From Flammula alnicola (taxonomy: Eukaryota > Basidiomycota > Agaricomycetes > Agaricales > Strophariaceae): a stretch of DNA of 64,000 nucleotides. The translations under genes and the position numbers were made by a program. How positions within the stretch are numbered: position 1 is the stretch's first letter; the number at the start of each line of letters is the position of its first letter. Under the pieces are notes generated by a model. The model did no database searches, was not told the origin of the DNA, and saw only the letters and a program-made list of their open reading frames with translations. This document shows positions 45,224 through 57,689 of the stretch, piece by piece. The stretch lies in NCBI GenBank assembly GCA_015499995.1, contig JADNRV010000256.1, positions 1 to 64,000 on the forward strand, in the 5' to 3' direction.

Positions 45224-48200
45224 GGGTTTCGTATGTATTATTTATCTTCTTCCAACTCACATAACCTTTGTAGCAAATAGATCTCCGTACCGTTTTCGTT
45301 CATACTAGACACCTTTGTATCTATGAGTTTCACTCTGGCCTTGCATCGTAGTTATCCGATCTCCCTCTGTAGCCCTTAGTCTCTTCACACCTTCGCTTCT
45401 TGTATATTAGACTTCGTTTGTCATAAGTCGTTAGAATCGCTAAGATTTAAGGATCGGCTTAAATCCTGTTAAATCATAGATCAGGATCTGAGTGATGTGA
45501 CCAGGGTTCGACGCGCTAAGCGAGCCTAAGCGAGCGCGAAGCGATGAACCGCGGCCTGTAAGCCAGATTAGGCTTGAGCAAGTCAGGCAAAGGTCAGCAG
45601 CATGTGCGCGAAGACTTCATTGAGGTTTCTGAGGTGGATTATACGAGAAAAACAATTATAATTCAATTGTAATTAGTTTTAAATGTGAAATAAGAAGTAG
45701 ACACGGAAAAAAATTATACTTTCAAGTGCAAAAGGTCAGAATCTATGAGTGTCATGCCAGGGTTTTTATTAAATTACTTAGATGTAGACTACACTGTCTA
45801 CACAGGCTTAATTAATTTTTTAAGTTGGGTAACAAGGGAGATTAAGCCTCTACATACTGCAGAATGTAAAGGCCTGCTGCAAAATAGACAAAAAATAACT
45901 TGGAGCGCCGTACAGTGCGCGGGATATTCACGAGAGACTGCGAGAGACCGAACTGGGTCGAAATCAGCATCAAGGGTGAGCAAAGTAAGGGTCCGATGCT
46001 GGCAACCGAGCAAAGCAGGCTGGCTTTTTTCCCGAGCCCCACGCTCCGTGTTCCATGGGTGATCCGTGGGTGATCCACCTTAAATCGTGTTAAATCGTGT
46101 TAAATCCAACGAGATAACTGCTTTACCCGCCATTATCGTCACTTTCCTTAACTTTCCTTAAATCCAACCCTCGGAATGTGTCTAACCATGTCCGGACATC
46201 TGAAATCGGCCTCGGAGAGCTCATAATTAAATTAAGCACATTTATTTACACCTAACTGCCTATTTTACAGGAGGGAGCGTTGAGGGGAGGGAGGCGCAGG
46301 GAGGGAGCGTCCACGAGCGTCCACCTGCGAGCCAGCCAACGGAGGTAAAGAGCACGCGTCAGCGTGCCCGCGCCCGCTCTGACGGATGATCGACGGATCC
46401 AGAAGGACCTGAATTGGGTCACGTCTCGGTCGGAGTCCGAAACCAAAGCGCGAGCGCAGCCAGCTGCCAAACCACCCCGCCCGAGCTGCGCCCGAGACCG
46501 AGAGGGTGACGGAACGTGATGTGATGGGGCCAGCCGAGACATGCCGATGATCGCGTTCAAAGATGACATCAAATGATGTGACTGCTTAGCCTCTTAAGGC
46601 AAGGGCCCGGTCCAGGCCCTTAAATCTCTCGACATAAGTTATTATAAAATTAGCCCAAATGCATAGAAGCCGTTCGGGGTGCCTGAGTGTCATTAGTAAT
46701 TGAGGGAAACACAAACGGAAAGCTGAAACGTGCTCCATCTGGGAAGTAGCATGCGCCCTGAAAACATTGTCAAATCCACAGGTACAGAACGGCAGATCCT
46801 GTCGCTTGACATCTAATTCGCCTACCGGGTCTCAGTTCGTCGGAGAGAAAGATATCGCGAATGTGAGCACTTGTAGATACTCATGCATGCATAGGGTAGC
46901 GACATACTGTATCATGAGATTAACATTCTGAGAGGTCGTTTATCCGTTGAGAGGTGATTCACAAGGACGAAACTGAGGCTTAGAAATCGGTTTACCGCCC
47001 ATAGTGCTGGGTATGTTATCTGCCCGGCAAAACCCGAAATGTCATTTCTCGAGTGTTGTTGTCGACCTCCTGAACACAAATCCGCACTGTATACCATGAA
47101 ACCTGGCAGGAGCATAGCTATGCATGTTTTAAGAAAATTTGTCTCTTTAGAATTTTTTTAACTGCTCTTGAAATGGTGTAATAAGTGAAAATGTTATCTG
47201 CCACAACCAAATTTGTCTCTCAGAGTGTCTCAAACGACTATTTGTCAATTTATGCACCCAAATCTTATCCTTGAGTCTTAAGATTTCGCATGAGTGTAGC
47301 TTAGAATGTAAATAAAATAGTTGTCTCTTCAATTTTTTTTTAATTTTCACCTTGAGCTGCGGAAGACGGTGCGATGTTATCTGCCATGGCCAATGTTATC
47401 TGTCATTACCATATTTGGCTGGCATGTTATCTGCCATCCCCTCCTCAAGAGCCCTTTTCTGTCCAGTTTCAGCAGATGGTCCACAGGGTTTTTGTGTTCA
47501 AAAGGTTTAGATATACACATAGAATACTCATAATTAATTGCAGGTCCATAGGTAAATTAATAAAGGTGGTAGCTCAAATTATGTCTCCTACCCGCCCAGA
47601 AACAGTAAATTCTCGAGCTTGATGCGCGCAAAGCGCGCCGGGAAAAAAACCCAAAAATCAGAAAAATTGACAGGATCACGGAATCAAGCTAGGATATCTA
47701 TTGGCAAAAAAAAATCAGTCCATTTCTGTGAAATCTCTCTTTTTCTCTCTCTTTTCCTTCCTTTTTCCTTCTTTTTCCTCTTTCGGATACCCAGTAGTAT
47801 GGTGGGAGAACCTAGAAATCCGAATGAGGGCGAACATACTGTCGTTCCAAAAATAAACTCTGACCAGTGCCAAACCGGCTTTCGATGTTGCCGGGGGCCG
47901 ATTGGAGGGCCGTCTTGTACTGTACCTCCGCGCTATGCACTAGAAAGAAATTATAAAGCACTAGTGTGATTTATTCTGGGAAAGAGCATTTCTATAACAT
48001 ACTATGCGACAAAATTGCCGGAGCTGAGCCGTCCGGACCACCTGGTACGAGACACTTCAACCAGGTTCAAACGCACTCATGGCACTTGACCGACGGTAGC
48101 GCAGGCGCAGGCGAAAGCGCTTGGTTTCAAGGTGTCAGGGATTGGACATTTGCATATCGCGGCAACGGCTTGATGATCAGGGAGAACTTTAAGAGAAAAA

Positions 48201-48240
48201 TCGGTCTATTATTGACTAACATAGTAATTGAAGTCAACTA
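45224..48240. other. Gene-free stretch with short repeated words
   Basis: No gene supported. CTTAAATC(C/G)TGTTAAATC occurs at about 45,459 and 46,079. ATGTTATCTGCC (or one-base variants) occurs about six times between 47,003 and 47,430. The interval 46,260-46,560 is GC-rich with GGAGGGAGCGT and GAGCGTCCAC doubled. It may contain further non-autonomous elements whose ends I could not define. Confidence 0.45.
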
Positions 48241-48720
48241 AGTAATGATGATTCGCCGAGAGGTCCACGACACGAGGTGGAGGATGCTGAGAAATTAACT
48301 ACTCGCGAGCAACCCAGAAATGGGATCGAAGCAAGCAACTTCAGCAGCACGGAGGCGCCCTCGTATACGGTGAATACCCAACTCTCTGAGTTCGGTTCCA
48401 ACCCTGGATCCTCGGAACAGTCTCAAAGTTCTGATTGCCAAACTTCGGGTTCTTCAAGCAACCCGTACTTGACTTCAGGAGAGAGAAGCACCTCATCTTC
48501 GGTCCCGTCCCCCCAAAATACTACAGTCGACCACCGCTTCTTCGGTGGCATAGTCGGCACACCCTAGCGCCTCATAAATTGCTTTGCTCTCCAAAATAAA
48601 GATGTTCCTATGTACCATATCATAGGTTTGCTCATTTTATTCAGCAATCATTTTTTAGTTGAGAAGCCAGTTTAACCAACCGTTCAGTAGAAGCATCTTA
48701 TTACCATGGTGGTAACATTT
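48241..48720 (+). pseudogene. Third, partial copy of the rhodopsin-like gene tail
   Basis: The last exon and 3' flank of the 7-TM gene are recognisable: encoded segments EAPSYTVNTQLSEF, NPGSSEQSQSSD and TSGERS match the tails of copies A and B. The flank (CATAAATTGCTTTGC, GTACCATATCATAGG, CAGTTTAACCAAC) also matches 28,557-28,690. The conserved SLPRAL terminus is lost by frame changes near 48,520. No transmembrane part is present, so it is a dead fragment in the same orientation as copy A. Confidence 0.88.
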
Positions 48721-49789
48721 CTGTTACATAATGGGCTACCGTCCCTGGACGAAATTAGAATCGCATTTTTTGCTGTAACCCCAGCAATTTCATACGTCAA
48801 TGAGAGCCTGCTAATATCGTCTCCTGTGGTCGATAGGTTGCAATGCAATTTCGCCCTTCTGCAATCGCCTGGTATTTCTCGGCATCGGAATCTCGATACA
48901 GCCCAGAGAGTGTGGACCGTACCGTAAGCGCCTCCCTAAGGCGACGACATACGTATTACGCACAGATCTATCATGGACCTTTTACTGCCATCACGAACTT
49001 TTCGACGGCTCCTGAGGGTCCCAGCATACTTTAGTATCGCTTGAAAGAGCGCGATGAAAATAGGTCAGATGGTATTTACGTCTGTCCATCCAGCTTGACG
49101 TTTGGGCCACCACCGATTCCCTTCAGCCAACTCCCGTACACTATGGCCATGAATTCCAAAGGACGAGCAAACAGGTTCAGCGTGAATTCTCTCGGTACCT
49201 GTATGATGGTGGCAATGGATCATTCCGACTGTCGGTAAGTATGCCGTCATGCTCTGTCCAACAAAATGACTTTCACTTGACCGAGGGACCCTGGTTACAG
49301 TAACTTTCCATCCCAATTGCACCCAGTGAAGCGCGTTTGGAGAAAGACGGGCCCGCAGTGCATTTTTTTATGTGTGTGTCGACTGGTTAGTTCCCTGCGT
49401 TTCCAGTCATTCAACATCTTTTATATTCCAGATTACGAGTTTTGTGTGTTGTTGACATGCCACACACAATTCTTCCACTCCACCTTTGCCGCTGTCTCTT
49501 GTGCACCAACGCGCCGCCCATGAGACCACCGTGTGGCGTTATGCTGAACCTGCGAAAAAACCGACCTCATGGAAGGTTCTTTCAATTTTCATGACATAAG
49601 GAATCAAGGATGCATATGTAACGCTTCGCCAATGTCCTATGAAATCGGGTGCCGTATAATTGCTCTGTGCGTCGTCTCCCTGCATTCCCTTTATTTAAAT
49701 TCCTGCTTCTGACCAACTTCGAAAAATCAGCTGCGTAGTCGACCTGACGCCCGCAACAGCGAACGCTCGTTGCTCTCGGTCGGACTCGT
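48721..49789. other. No gene recognised
   Basis: Short frames only. The right end is the 5' flank of the DUF6533-type gene. Confidence 0.4.
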
Positions 49790-52500
49790 GACGGTCGCCA
49801 TTTCAACAGTCCGCTTTTCAGACTCGCCGTGCTGCTGTCCACTTTGGTGGCCATTCTTCAAGTGACATAATGAGGGTCGTTGAGGCTGGCGCCGATGATG
49901 TGCGTATCGTTCATCCTCTCCTAGCTGATGTTTTGCTTACGATCACTACACAACGTCCTCCGGACACTTAATCTGGACGCATTTAAAGCCTGTCGAGGCT
50001 CTCATCCAGCTTGTACGGGATGCGAGGGTTGGGTCGGGTCTGTGGTACGCTACTTACACGCTGCTGGTGAGTTTTGCCAACATCTTGCTTAGTCCGCAAT
50101 AGCTGATGTATGGTGGCCTTTTTCCTGTGGCAAGGTATATGATTATCTCTGCACTTTCGAGAAAGAGGTTTTTCGGATTCTGCTCATGTTCGCTTTCATG
50201 AATTAACTTTGTCCCGCCCCTTGTAGGTGACATACGTATGGACGTGCCCGTGGTCAATTGGATTGGTCCTCTTTTACTTAAATCGATATCTCCCGTTCCT
50301 TGATTTTATTTTGCTATCAGAACGTGAGTCGTTTCCTTTGTCCAGGTGTAAGGAATGTTCTTACCTACGCAAATGCTATACCTACAGTGAATGCGACAAG
50401 GTCTGAGATGGTATGCACATAGTTCAACCGGCGCTTGTGGCAAAGGCCAAGAATATTGCAATGGAGCTGACGGATAAATTGTAGGCTTGCAAGCTGCTTT
50501 GGCCAATATCTCTATGTAGATTCCCAAGTTTCTTTTCTGGACCTAACTCACACATGAATCTTTCTAGGGGTCCTTACTGTGGGAATGCGGATAACCTCAG
50601 GTATGTTTGCTATTTACCACAAGGAAGCGCACCAGCCGAGGTTGAGCATAACCAACAAAAGTCATCCTCGTGCTTCGGACATATGCAATATGGGGACGCC
50701 GACGACTGATATTCTACATCCTGGCTCCCCTGATAGTCGTAAGCCTGCATCACAACTCTATGTCTCCTTTACGGTGTGCTCACCGCTAATCTCCCTTTGT
50801 CTTAGATCGTCGCCGGGACGGACATTGTGATCATCGGTATACAGAGCTCTGTAACCGCTGGTAATTATTTCGTATGATTTCCATCCGTGAAGTACGAGGC
50901 TTAAGGAAGGTCCAGAAATCCTTCCGGATCCAAATCGTCCTAACCAGCTAACATGCTTAGTCGGGAATCTGAGCAGCCTGGGTACAGAATTTAGACTCCT
51001 GCTCTTTTATTCATTGGTTTTCGTTATCGAGGCTGGTATGTGTGTCTTCTGACATTCTCATCGAGTGGAAAGGTAATTACTAATTACATACGTTGTATAA
51101 ACAGTGATAGTGATTTTGACTATCATCAAAGCAAACCAACATTGTAGGTTTCCATAGTCTGTTCTCTACTACACCCTGTTAATTGTCATCTTTAATTCAG
51201 TGCGACAGTCGTCATCGAGATGGGTCGTCCAGTTGTACCAGAATGGGATAATTTATTGCATTGCTATACTCTGTGAGTAACAATCATGGCCTTTTTAATC
51301 CTGGACTGACGCTGACCTTCGCTATTACAGTGATGAGTCTTACAAATGCTATTATGGCGATCACAGCGCCGGTGAGTTGATACCCAATGAATTACCGATT
51401 TTGCTCTTGCGGCTTGCCTGAATATGCACCGTGAACCCTCGTCCAGCCTGCGTTAAAAACCGTGTTCTTGCAGTGAGTCCCAACCGAGTTAATGAATAAT
51501 CAACTCGGTGACCTGATGTACCTGCCAAATATCCAGGATGCAACGCAATCTACACTCCATCTTCTGCAATCGTGTAATGTTCCTCATTCTCGAGAATCGC
51601 ACCGCGCGCAGAGCCCCAGAGGATTTAGACCCGAGAGCGCAACCATTGTCGCACGCCGCTGGTACCATGGAAATATTCACGACGGTCGACTTGTACACGG
51701 TCGACACCGATGAAAACGGGTCAGATACATGGCAGGAACGAGCAAGAAGAGAGTGGATCAGATGACGCCGTTCAGGTCTGTGCGCTGGTCTATACTAATA
51801 ATATTTGGAGGTCGATTCCCCAACTCACGATATTCTTCCAGGAATTCATTCATATAATGGACATACTCTCTAGGTCCTTATTATCTATCATTATCCCTCA
51901 CTATCGTCATCGCCAAAGGGCACCTCGGATAGAAACACTTATACACGGTTCACCGGGATCCCCGCCGACGCCTATGACTACCTCGCATTGCTTTCCACAT
52001 TTCATGTAGAGTACTTGTTATAGACCTCTTGATGTACCCCTACATACACCCACCGCCCTCCACTCAAAATAACTTCTGTGTGCGATATGAATAGGCGCCT
52101 AACCGTTCATGATCATGATCATGATCATATTGAAAAGCCATGTGCATACGTAGGTAGGCACGCCGATCATCTATCCTTGTTCGACGCAACTATCACGAAT
52201 ACATATTAATATTCTATGTACCCCGGTTGATATATATCGCATCGGGCAACTTCGAAGCAGCTTCTCTTCTCTTCTCTTCCCCTCGAGCGCTCTCGCACGT
52301 TCATGAGAGCGAGTGGCAAATCACCGCTCTATAAATACGAGGCAGGTGGAAGTTGATAGATGATGATGATTCTTGGCCCGTCCTAAGTAAGAATAAGTCT
52401 TTCGATGGTTCTTGACTCGGACGGGGCGGTACTGCCAGTGCCCTTGTATTACTGAACAGAACAAGCAATGCGCGATGCGATGTGCGATGAGTCACGATAT
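49790..52500 (+). repeat. Inverted segmental duplication 2, left arm
   Basis: Matches the reverse complement of about 57,690-60,690: upstream flank (CGCCATTTCA, CATTCTTCAAGT), all exons and introns of the DUF6533-type gene, and the 3' flank including a GATCATGATCATGATCAT palindromic run (near 52,110), CATATTGAAAAGCC-ATGTGCATACGT, TCTCTTCTCTTCTCTT and GGGGCGGTAC-GCCAGTGCC. Similarity fades after about 52,500. Confidence 0.9.
49870..51765 (+). CDS. DUF6533-type integral membrane protein, copy 1
   Basis: ATG at 49,870 (MRVVEAGADDV). Exons follow with short introns: GSGLWYATYTLL, TYVWTCPWSIGLVLFYLNRY, VILVLRTYAIWGRRRLIFYI, AGTDIVIIGIQSSVTA, GTEFRLLLFYSLVFVIEA, VIVILTIIKANQH, RWVVQLYQNGIIYCIAI, MSLTNAIMAI and the tail QRNLHSIFCNRVMFLILENR, ending RARREWIR-stop at 51,765. 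WTCPWSIGLVLFYLNRY and LRTYAIWGRR are typical of basidiomycete DUF6533 membrane proteins (about 7 TM, unknown function). The last exon only reads in the conserved frame if the final splice is not the simplest one, so its junction is uncertain. Its twin on the opposite strand is 58,769-60,628. Confidence 0.7.
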
Positions 52501-55040
52501 TGAGCAGCATCGTGGGGGCACTGTGAACTTAGCAAAGTATGTATGTACCATGTACTTGCATTCGGCACGCATCCCTGGCACTTAGTTTTCTTAGCTGTCT
52601 CTCTATGTAACAGATCGAGTGAATTTGGGCACAGGAACACTTGTACTTGGTATGCTACTTTTCCTCAGGAATTGGAGGGTGTACAAACGGTGGAGCACTA
52701 GCGAATTCCATTGACTCTGGTCTCCTGCCAATGAGGTCGACGCGTCAGACGCAATTGAATGGGATGATGCGCCCTTTCGAAATTTAAATAAAACGCAATG
52801 CAGCTACGTAAATTATTTCATGAAACCTCCAACTTGAACTTGTCATTTACTATGAGAAGTGCTTTGGCTGCTGTCTTGTCGCATGCTCAACGGCGTTGCA
52901 ACGCTCAACGACAATCAGTCTGCCGATGATGCGCCATCATATGAGTCGCTCAAGGAGCCCGACACTCTTGGCCTCCGTCGTCCGGACGTCCAGCCCTCGT
53001 CGACTGAGAAACTGGGTTTCCAAACGACAAAAAATTTTGAAAGTTGGAGTTTCTCACCACAACCCGGGTTTCCAGATATGTAGGGTTATCCTAAAACGTA
53101 GGCCGCCATTCTCAAATTTGATCAACCTGTACTGTATTAACTAAGTACTTAATAGTAAGTACAGACAATGAAAGCGAAGGGGCTCGAGCGGCTAGAACTT
53201 GTATCCAGACTTCCTGAGTCAGTCCCGACTGTTACATAGCCACCTGCGAGCGGGCGTCGGCGCGTCGCCCTCGGGTCCGCGCTTCCTCCGTCGTCCGTCG
53301 CCATGTACGTAGCGTAGCGACCGAATGGCCGACTGGAGTTAACCGTCCGTTGGTTGCCAGAACACGCCAAGTCCCAGGACCCAAACGGTATGTAAACAAA
53401 TGAATGAAATAATCTGTCGAGCTCCATCCACTGTTAACATTTCGTATGTAAACAGAATGAATGAAATAATCTGTCGAACTCCATCCCGTATCCATTGTTA
53501 ACTTTTCGAGACGTCGAATTTGCGGGGGTGCCATAATTAACTCGAGCCTCGCACTGCCGCAGATAAGCTTAAGTGGGTTGAGGTTGGAGGCACTGAGCAG
53601 AGCACTCATTCTGTGGTGCACAATGCACATGAGCGCATGTACTCGAGTATTATCCCGCCCGCTCTCGTCGCCGACAGCCACAAGATGACCTGAAGCAAGC
53701 ACGATTGCCGTCTTCCATGGACATTAAAGTTAAAGCCCACACAGGTCGGACGGGCTCCTCAGTCAGACCGAGACCAATAATCATGAAACTCCAGAAAGAT
53801 TGTCTGTCTGCCAGTGACAAAAGAGCCTGACAGACAACAAGCCTCCGATCGAGGTTTAGTGAGAGCTATATGTAATTATATACACACCTCTTAGACTGTC
53901 AGTGGCACGGCGATGTTGACAAGCAGTATACTACATACCGCTCGCCACGGAGGGTGTTGCTGACATTCACTTCCAGGGTCTTTCCGCGATGAAATCGCAC
54001 ATGCACGACCTGTAAGGAAACGAGTCGGATCTGTGAGAGGCAAAGAAGGCGTTTGATCAAGGGTGGGGGGATTGAACGAAGATGTACAACATAAGTAATC
54101 AAGTTGAACAACTGGACAATCACTGATGCCAGTGATGGTCGAGTATCATATATCAGTATGTACCACTGGTAACCGTACATAGGCTTGATAGAAGTCGAAG
54201 TCGAATTTGTCGAAGTCGGTAACATATAACGGTGCCCATGCATACCTATTACGCACATTTCTCTCCGTTGGCGGTGACCGTCGCGCCTATAGCAGATGTC
54301 ATGCAGATGGTTGTCCCAAGGAAGTCACGATGGAAGCGGGGCAATGAGAAACCAGACTTTTAGAACACGTTTCATGTAGAAGAAGCACTTCAAAGGAGCT
54401 GGCGGGCCCCATTGTCAGAGATGCAGCGGAGTGTGTGGAACCGAAAGTGACAACCTGACAGTGATTGTCATCATCAAACGCTGACAAAGCCTGTCAAGGA
54501 TGGAGAGTATGATCTAGAGGGTTTCGTGATGCGCATGTTGGGAGATGGAAGAATGCAGCTGTGACGGAGCCGGTTCAGGAGGGCTGGACAGAGCTTCAAT
54601 CAATTCTCCATTTTCGATTCTCCATTGTTAACAGGCCGAAATCGCCGGCTTGGAGTTGGAGGCGATGGGTCGAGTTGGTGCTGCTGTGTTCTATCGAGAC
54701 GGCGATGGGGAATGGTGAAACTGCAGAACGCGCAAGGTCGCAACTCGCTATGAGAGGCATACCGAAGTCGGACGGCGCTCCAGCCAGCCATCTTGAATCG
54801 ATTCAGGCCTCCGAGTCACACGCAAATTTCGAGATCCCGATAGGCATCCCAAATAAGGAAGTACGTGACCATAAAAGGGAATTCCAGGGGGTTTCGAGAA
54901 CATCACAACGGGAGGCGATGCATGGTTACGAAGGGTTATATACATAATTAGTGTCCTCGCCTTTCTCTGCATACTTCTCCCCTACTGGCTCTATCCTGCA
55001 TCAACAGTCTGGAACTGTACACACACACGGTCATTCCACC
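52501..55040. other. Single-copy spacer; includes one local duplication
   Basis: Minus frames at 53,702-53,232 and 54,258-53,899 are unassigned. Within 53,391-53,490 a unit containing TATGTAAACA(A/G)A and ATGAATGAAATAATCTGTCG followed by (A/G)CTCCATCC is present twice, about 62 bp apart. No supported gene. Confidence 0.45.
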
Positions 55041-56669
55041 ATGCTCAGAGGAACATTCAACTACCCCGACCTCGATGTTCTCGACTCTCCCTTGATGTCC
55101 CCCACCCCTCTCACTGGCTTTCTATCTGGCGTCCCCGGTAGCGCCCTCGCTGAAAGGATCTTCAATGATCCCGAGTCATGGGGCGACGATGACGACGATT
55201 ATGGCGATTTCCCAGAGGACGTGGATGGCGAACAGCTCGCGTGGCTCGCAGAGGAGCTCGAGAAAGTCAGGGGAGGGAAGAGTGCAGGTGTCGAGGCTTT
55301 CGATATCCAAACTCCCACAGAAAAGGGCGGCATGAAACTCATCGCGACTCCTCCAGTTTCCGGCGTGCCCCCGTTTATAAGGAGAGACGCAGGTGCGGGG
55401 TGGAAAGGGATCGGCAACAGACGCAGCGTGCGTCCCATCTCACTTGCAGCCCTCTTCGAGCACTCCAACGAGGACTTTTCGGGCGAAATCCAACAACAGC
55501 TGTCCAAAATCCTCGAGTCTGGTGGCATCCCACACCATATCCGCCCTTACCCCCACTCCTCCGCCCTCTCCCCACCCTCCACCAGCGGCACCAGCAGCTC
55601 CCTCGACTCTCCCCTGCAAATCCAAACCGCGTCCCTCGTGGCCACGAGTGGCAGCAGCGGCGAGATCTCCCCCTCGCCCGTCACCATTTACTCAGCCTCC
55701 GCCACCCTGAGCTTCCTGGAATGGTACGGCATCTACCCGGACTCGCCGAGGTTGGATCTCAACGGCCGCCGCTCCATCATGCTCCACCCGCCAAAATCCG
55801 CGCGCCAGAAGACACCCATGCTGCAGGTGCCCTCTCCGCGACACGCCGCGCGGCGCTCTTCCGTGCTCGACACGCCGGTCATCCCGCCCTCGATGAAACG
55901 CGCATCTTCCGTGCCCCCGCCGGGACTTGATATCCCTGCGGACGTCAGTAGTAGTAGTGATTCGAGGGCTACAACCACCCCGCCTGTGCGCACACGATCG
56001 CCGGAGCCTATGCAGCCCCGCCGCCAGCCTACACCTCCAACACAGCAGCAGCAGCCGACGCACTCACGGTCGGAATCGGAATCGTCTATCAGCGAGCGCG
56101 GGCGGCCCTGGCATACCTCCGCGCCTCCGCCGTACACGCAGACGCAGACGCAGACACCCCCGCCCCATCCCCATCCTCATCCTCATCCCCCGCACGCGCC
56201 CATGTCGCGCTCGAACTCGGGCGCCAGCTCCGTCGCGCACTCACGGGACGGCACACCGCCCCCGCGGCGCCTGCCCTCCATCCCTCCTCCCGCCAGCGAG
56301 TCGACCACCACGGCGTCGCGCTCTTCCACCCCACCGCATCAATCGCAATCACAACCACAAGGAGTCCAAGTCCACGTCCAACCCGCACCCGCACCCACGC
56401 CCACGCACAGACGCACGCCCTCACGCACCGCCTGCACCGCCCGCACCCGCACGTCCTCGCCCGCCCCCATGTCCAGCGCAAGCACAAGCACAAGCACGCT
56501 GACACTGTCGTACCCCTCCCGGCCGCTGTCGTCCATCCGCTCCCCACAGGGCGGTCCTGCGGGCCCGCGCACGCGGAGTCGCGGGAGTCGGGATTCTGCG
56601 GGTGGTGCCCCGGGTAATAACAGTATGGGGGGGCTGGGGGGGCAGAGGCCGCCTGGGTTGAGGTTGTAG
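55041..56669 (+). CDS. Ser/Pro-rich low-complexity protein, unknown function
   Basis: A single long open exon. The first ATG with a good context (CCACCATGC) is 55,041, giving 542 residues. The frame stays open upstream to 54,951, where an AG acceptor-like site lies, so a short 5' exon is possible. Contents in order: MLRGTFNYPDLDVLDSPLMS, an acidic DDDDDYGDFPEDVDGEQ patch, IRRDAGAGWKGIGNRRSVRP, an amphipathic SLAALFEHSNEDFSG segment, a conserved-looking ATLSFLEWYGIYPDSPRLDL block, then about 280 residues rich in Pro, Ser, Thr, Gln and Arg with TQTQTQTPPP, repeated HP dipeptides and SP/TP dipeptides that could be phosphorylated. Mostly disordered. Probably a regulatory or scaffold protein; no domain recognised. 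Single-copy inside inverted duplication 2. Confidence 0.75.
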   Translation: MLRGTFNYPDLDVLDSPLMSPTPLTGFLSGVPGSALAERIFNDPESWGDDDDDYGDFPEDVDGEQLAWLAEELEKVRGGKSAGVEAFDIQTPTEKGGMKLIATPPVSGVPPFIRRDAGAGWKGIGNRRSVRPISLAALFEHSNEDFSGEIQQQLSKILESGGIPHHIRPYPHSSALSPPSTSGTSSSLDSPLQIQTASLVATSGSSGEISPSPVTIYSASATLSFLEWYGIYPDSPRLDLNGRRSIMLHPPKSARQKTPMLQVPSPRHAARRSSVLDTPVIPPSMKRASSVPPPGLDIPADVSSSSDSRATTTPPVRTRSPEPMQPRRQPTPPTQQQQPTHSRSESESSISERGRPWHTSAPPPYTQTQTQTPPPHPHPHPHPPHAPMSRSNSGASSVAHSRDGTPPPRRLPSIPPPASESTTTASRSSTPPHQSQSQPQGVQVHVQPAPAPTPTHRRTPSRTACTARTRTSSPAPMSSASTSTSTLTLSYPSRPLSSIRSPQGGPAGPRTRSRGSRDSAGGAPGNNSMGGLGGQRPPGLRL

Positions 56670-57689
56670 GGGTGGTGGTGGTGGTAGTGGTGTACGACGA
56701 CGAGTTGTGTTTTCTTTTTTTGACATTGCATATTCACTGGCATCCCATCCACTCTTCCTCCCCCCCTCCTCTCCTTTCAGCGTTCTCGAGCTCTCAAGCT
56801 CTCAATGTGTTTTATATATATTTTACGTCAACGCATCCACGCATCGCTCTCTTTTTGAATTCGCTTCATGTTCCATTGTACCCACCCGCCCCTCTTCAAC
56901 ATTTCTTCTCGTTGCATTCGTCATGTATGTGCTCTACTACTAAACTTGTTCTCAAGTTTTCAAGTTTTCTTTTTTTTTTTCTTTTCTATTCGGACGATTT
57001 TCTTACGATTTTTCGCATTTCGCTCTTCTTTAAATTTCTTATTGTAGCTCATTCTTACTTACTTACTTACTTACCCCCCGGCACACTCCGATTCTGGCCG
57101 CCGTGTTTTTGATTTTGATTTTTTCTTGCCACCGGAAAAAAACTTGAACTTGAACGAGTCGTGACTTTGTTTTTTACCTACTCATTCTAAGTACGAATCT
57201 ACAAATTTGGTTATTATTCGACGAGTACATACTTGGTTTCGATTTTCGATTACATGATTGTCCCGCCCACAAGCGTTACATGCATAACAAGTTGAGTTGA
57301 GTATATGAAACGCATATCGTTGTCATGCATTGCTACGTAGTAGGCTACTTACTCCCGGTCTGAGATACTCTACACATCATCGTGATAGATATCGAGGTCC
57401 GTTGCTACATAACAGCCTGAGCCTCAGATAATCGTTTCATCCATGGACGCAGTGCATCATGCATCATATGTGCATCAATACGAGTATTGATGATGGAAGA
57501 TATGAACTCGCGGCGAACACCTTCCTTCAACGGGGGAAGACATCATACCCTATACCCTACCTACGTACGTACGTACCTACTTTAAAGTTAAGCTTATCGG
57601 CCGTCCGTCGTCTGGCACACAGCAGCACTGCAGATCGTTTGATTCAAGTTTTTTATTTCATTCGACTCGTGTGCCCGTTGTGCCCGTTG
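56670..57689. other. 3' flank and spacer
   Basis: Pyrimidine-rich sequence (56,740-57,130), (TTAC)n near 57,055 and GTACGTACGTAC near 57,562. No gene recognised. Similarity to the left arm begins to appear near 57,690. Confidence 0.45.

Noticed and set aside
45459..46097. Insertion bounded by the two CTTAAATC-TGTTAAATC words
   Set aside because: The flanking words are similar, but no inverted ends or clean target duplication could be found.
53149..53702. Minus-strand 156-codon frame as a gene
   Set aside because: It contains a recent 62-bp direct duplication and has no recognisable features; probably chance.
54951..55040. Extension of the 55,041 gene to a GTG at 54,951
   Set aside because: GTG is not a normal start in fungi; the ATG at 55,041 has a good context. 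An upstream exon remains possible.
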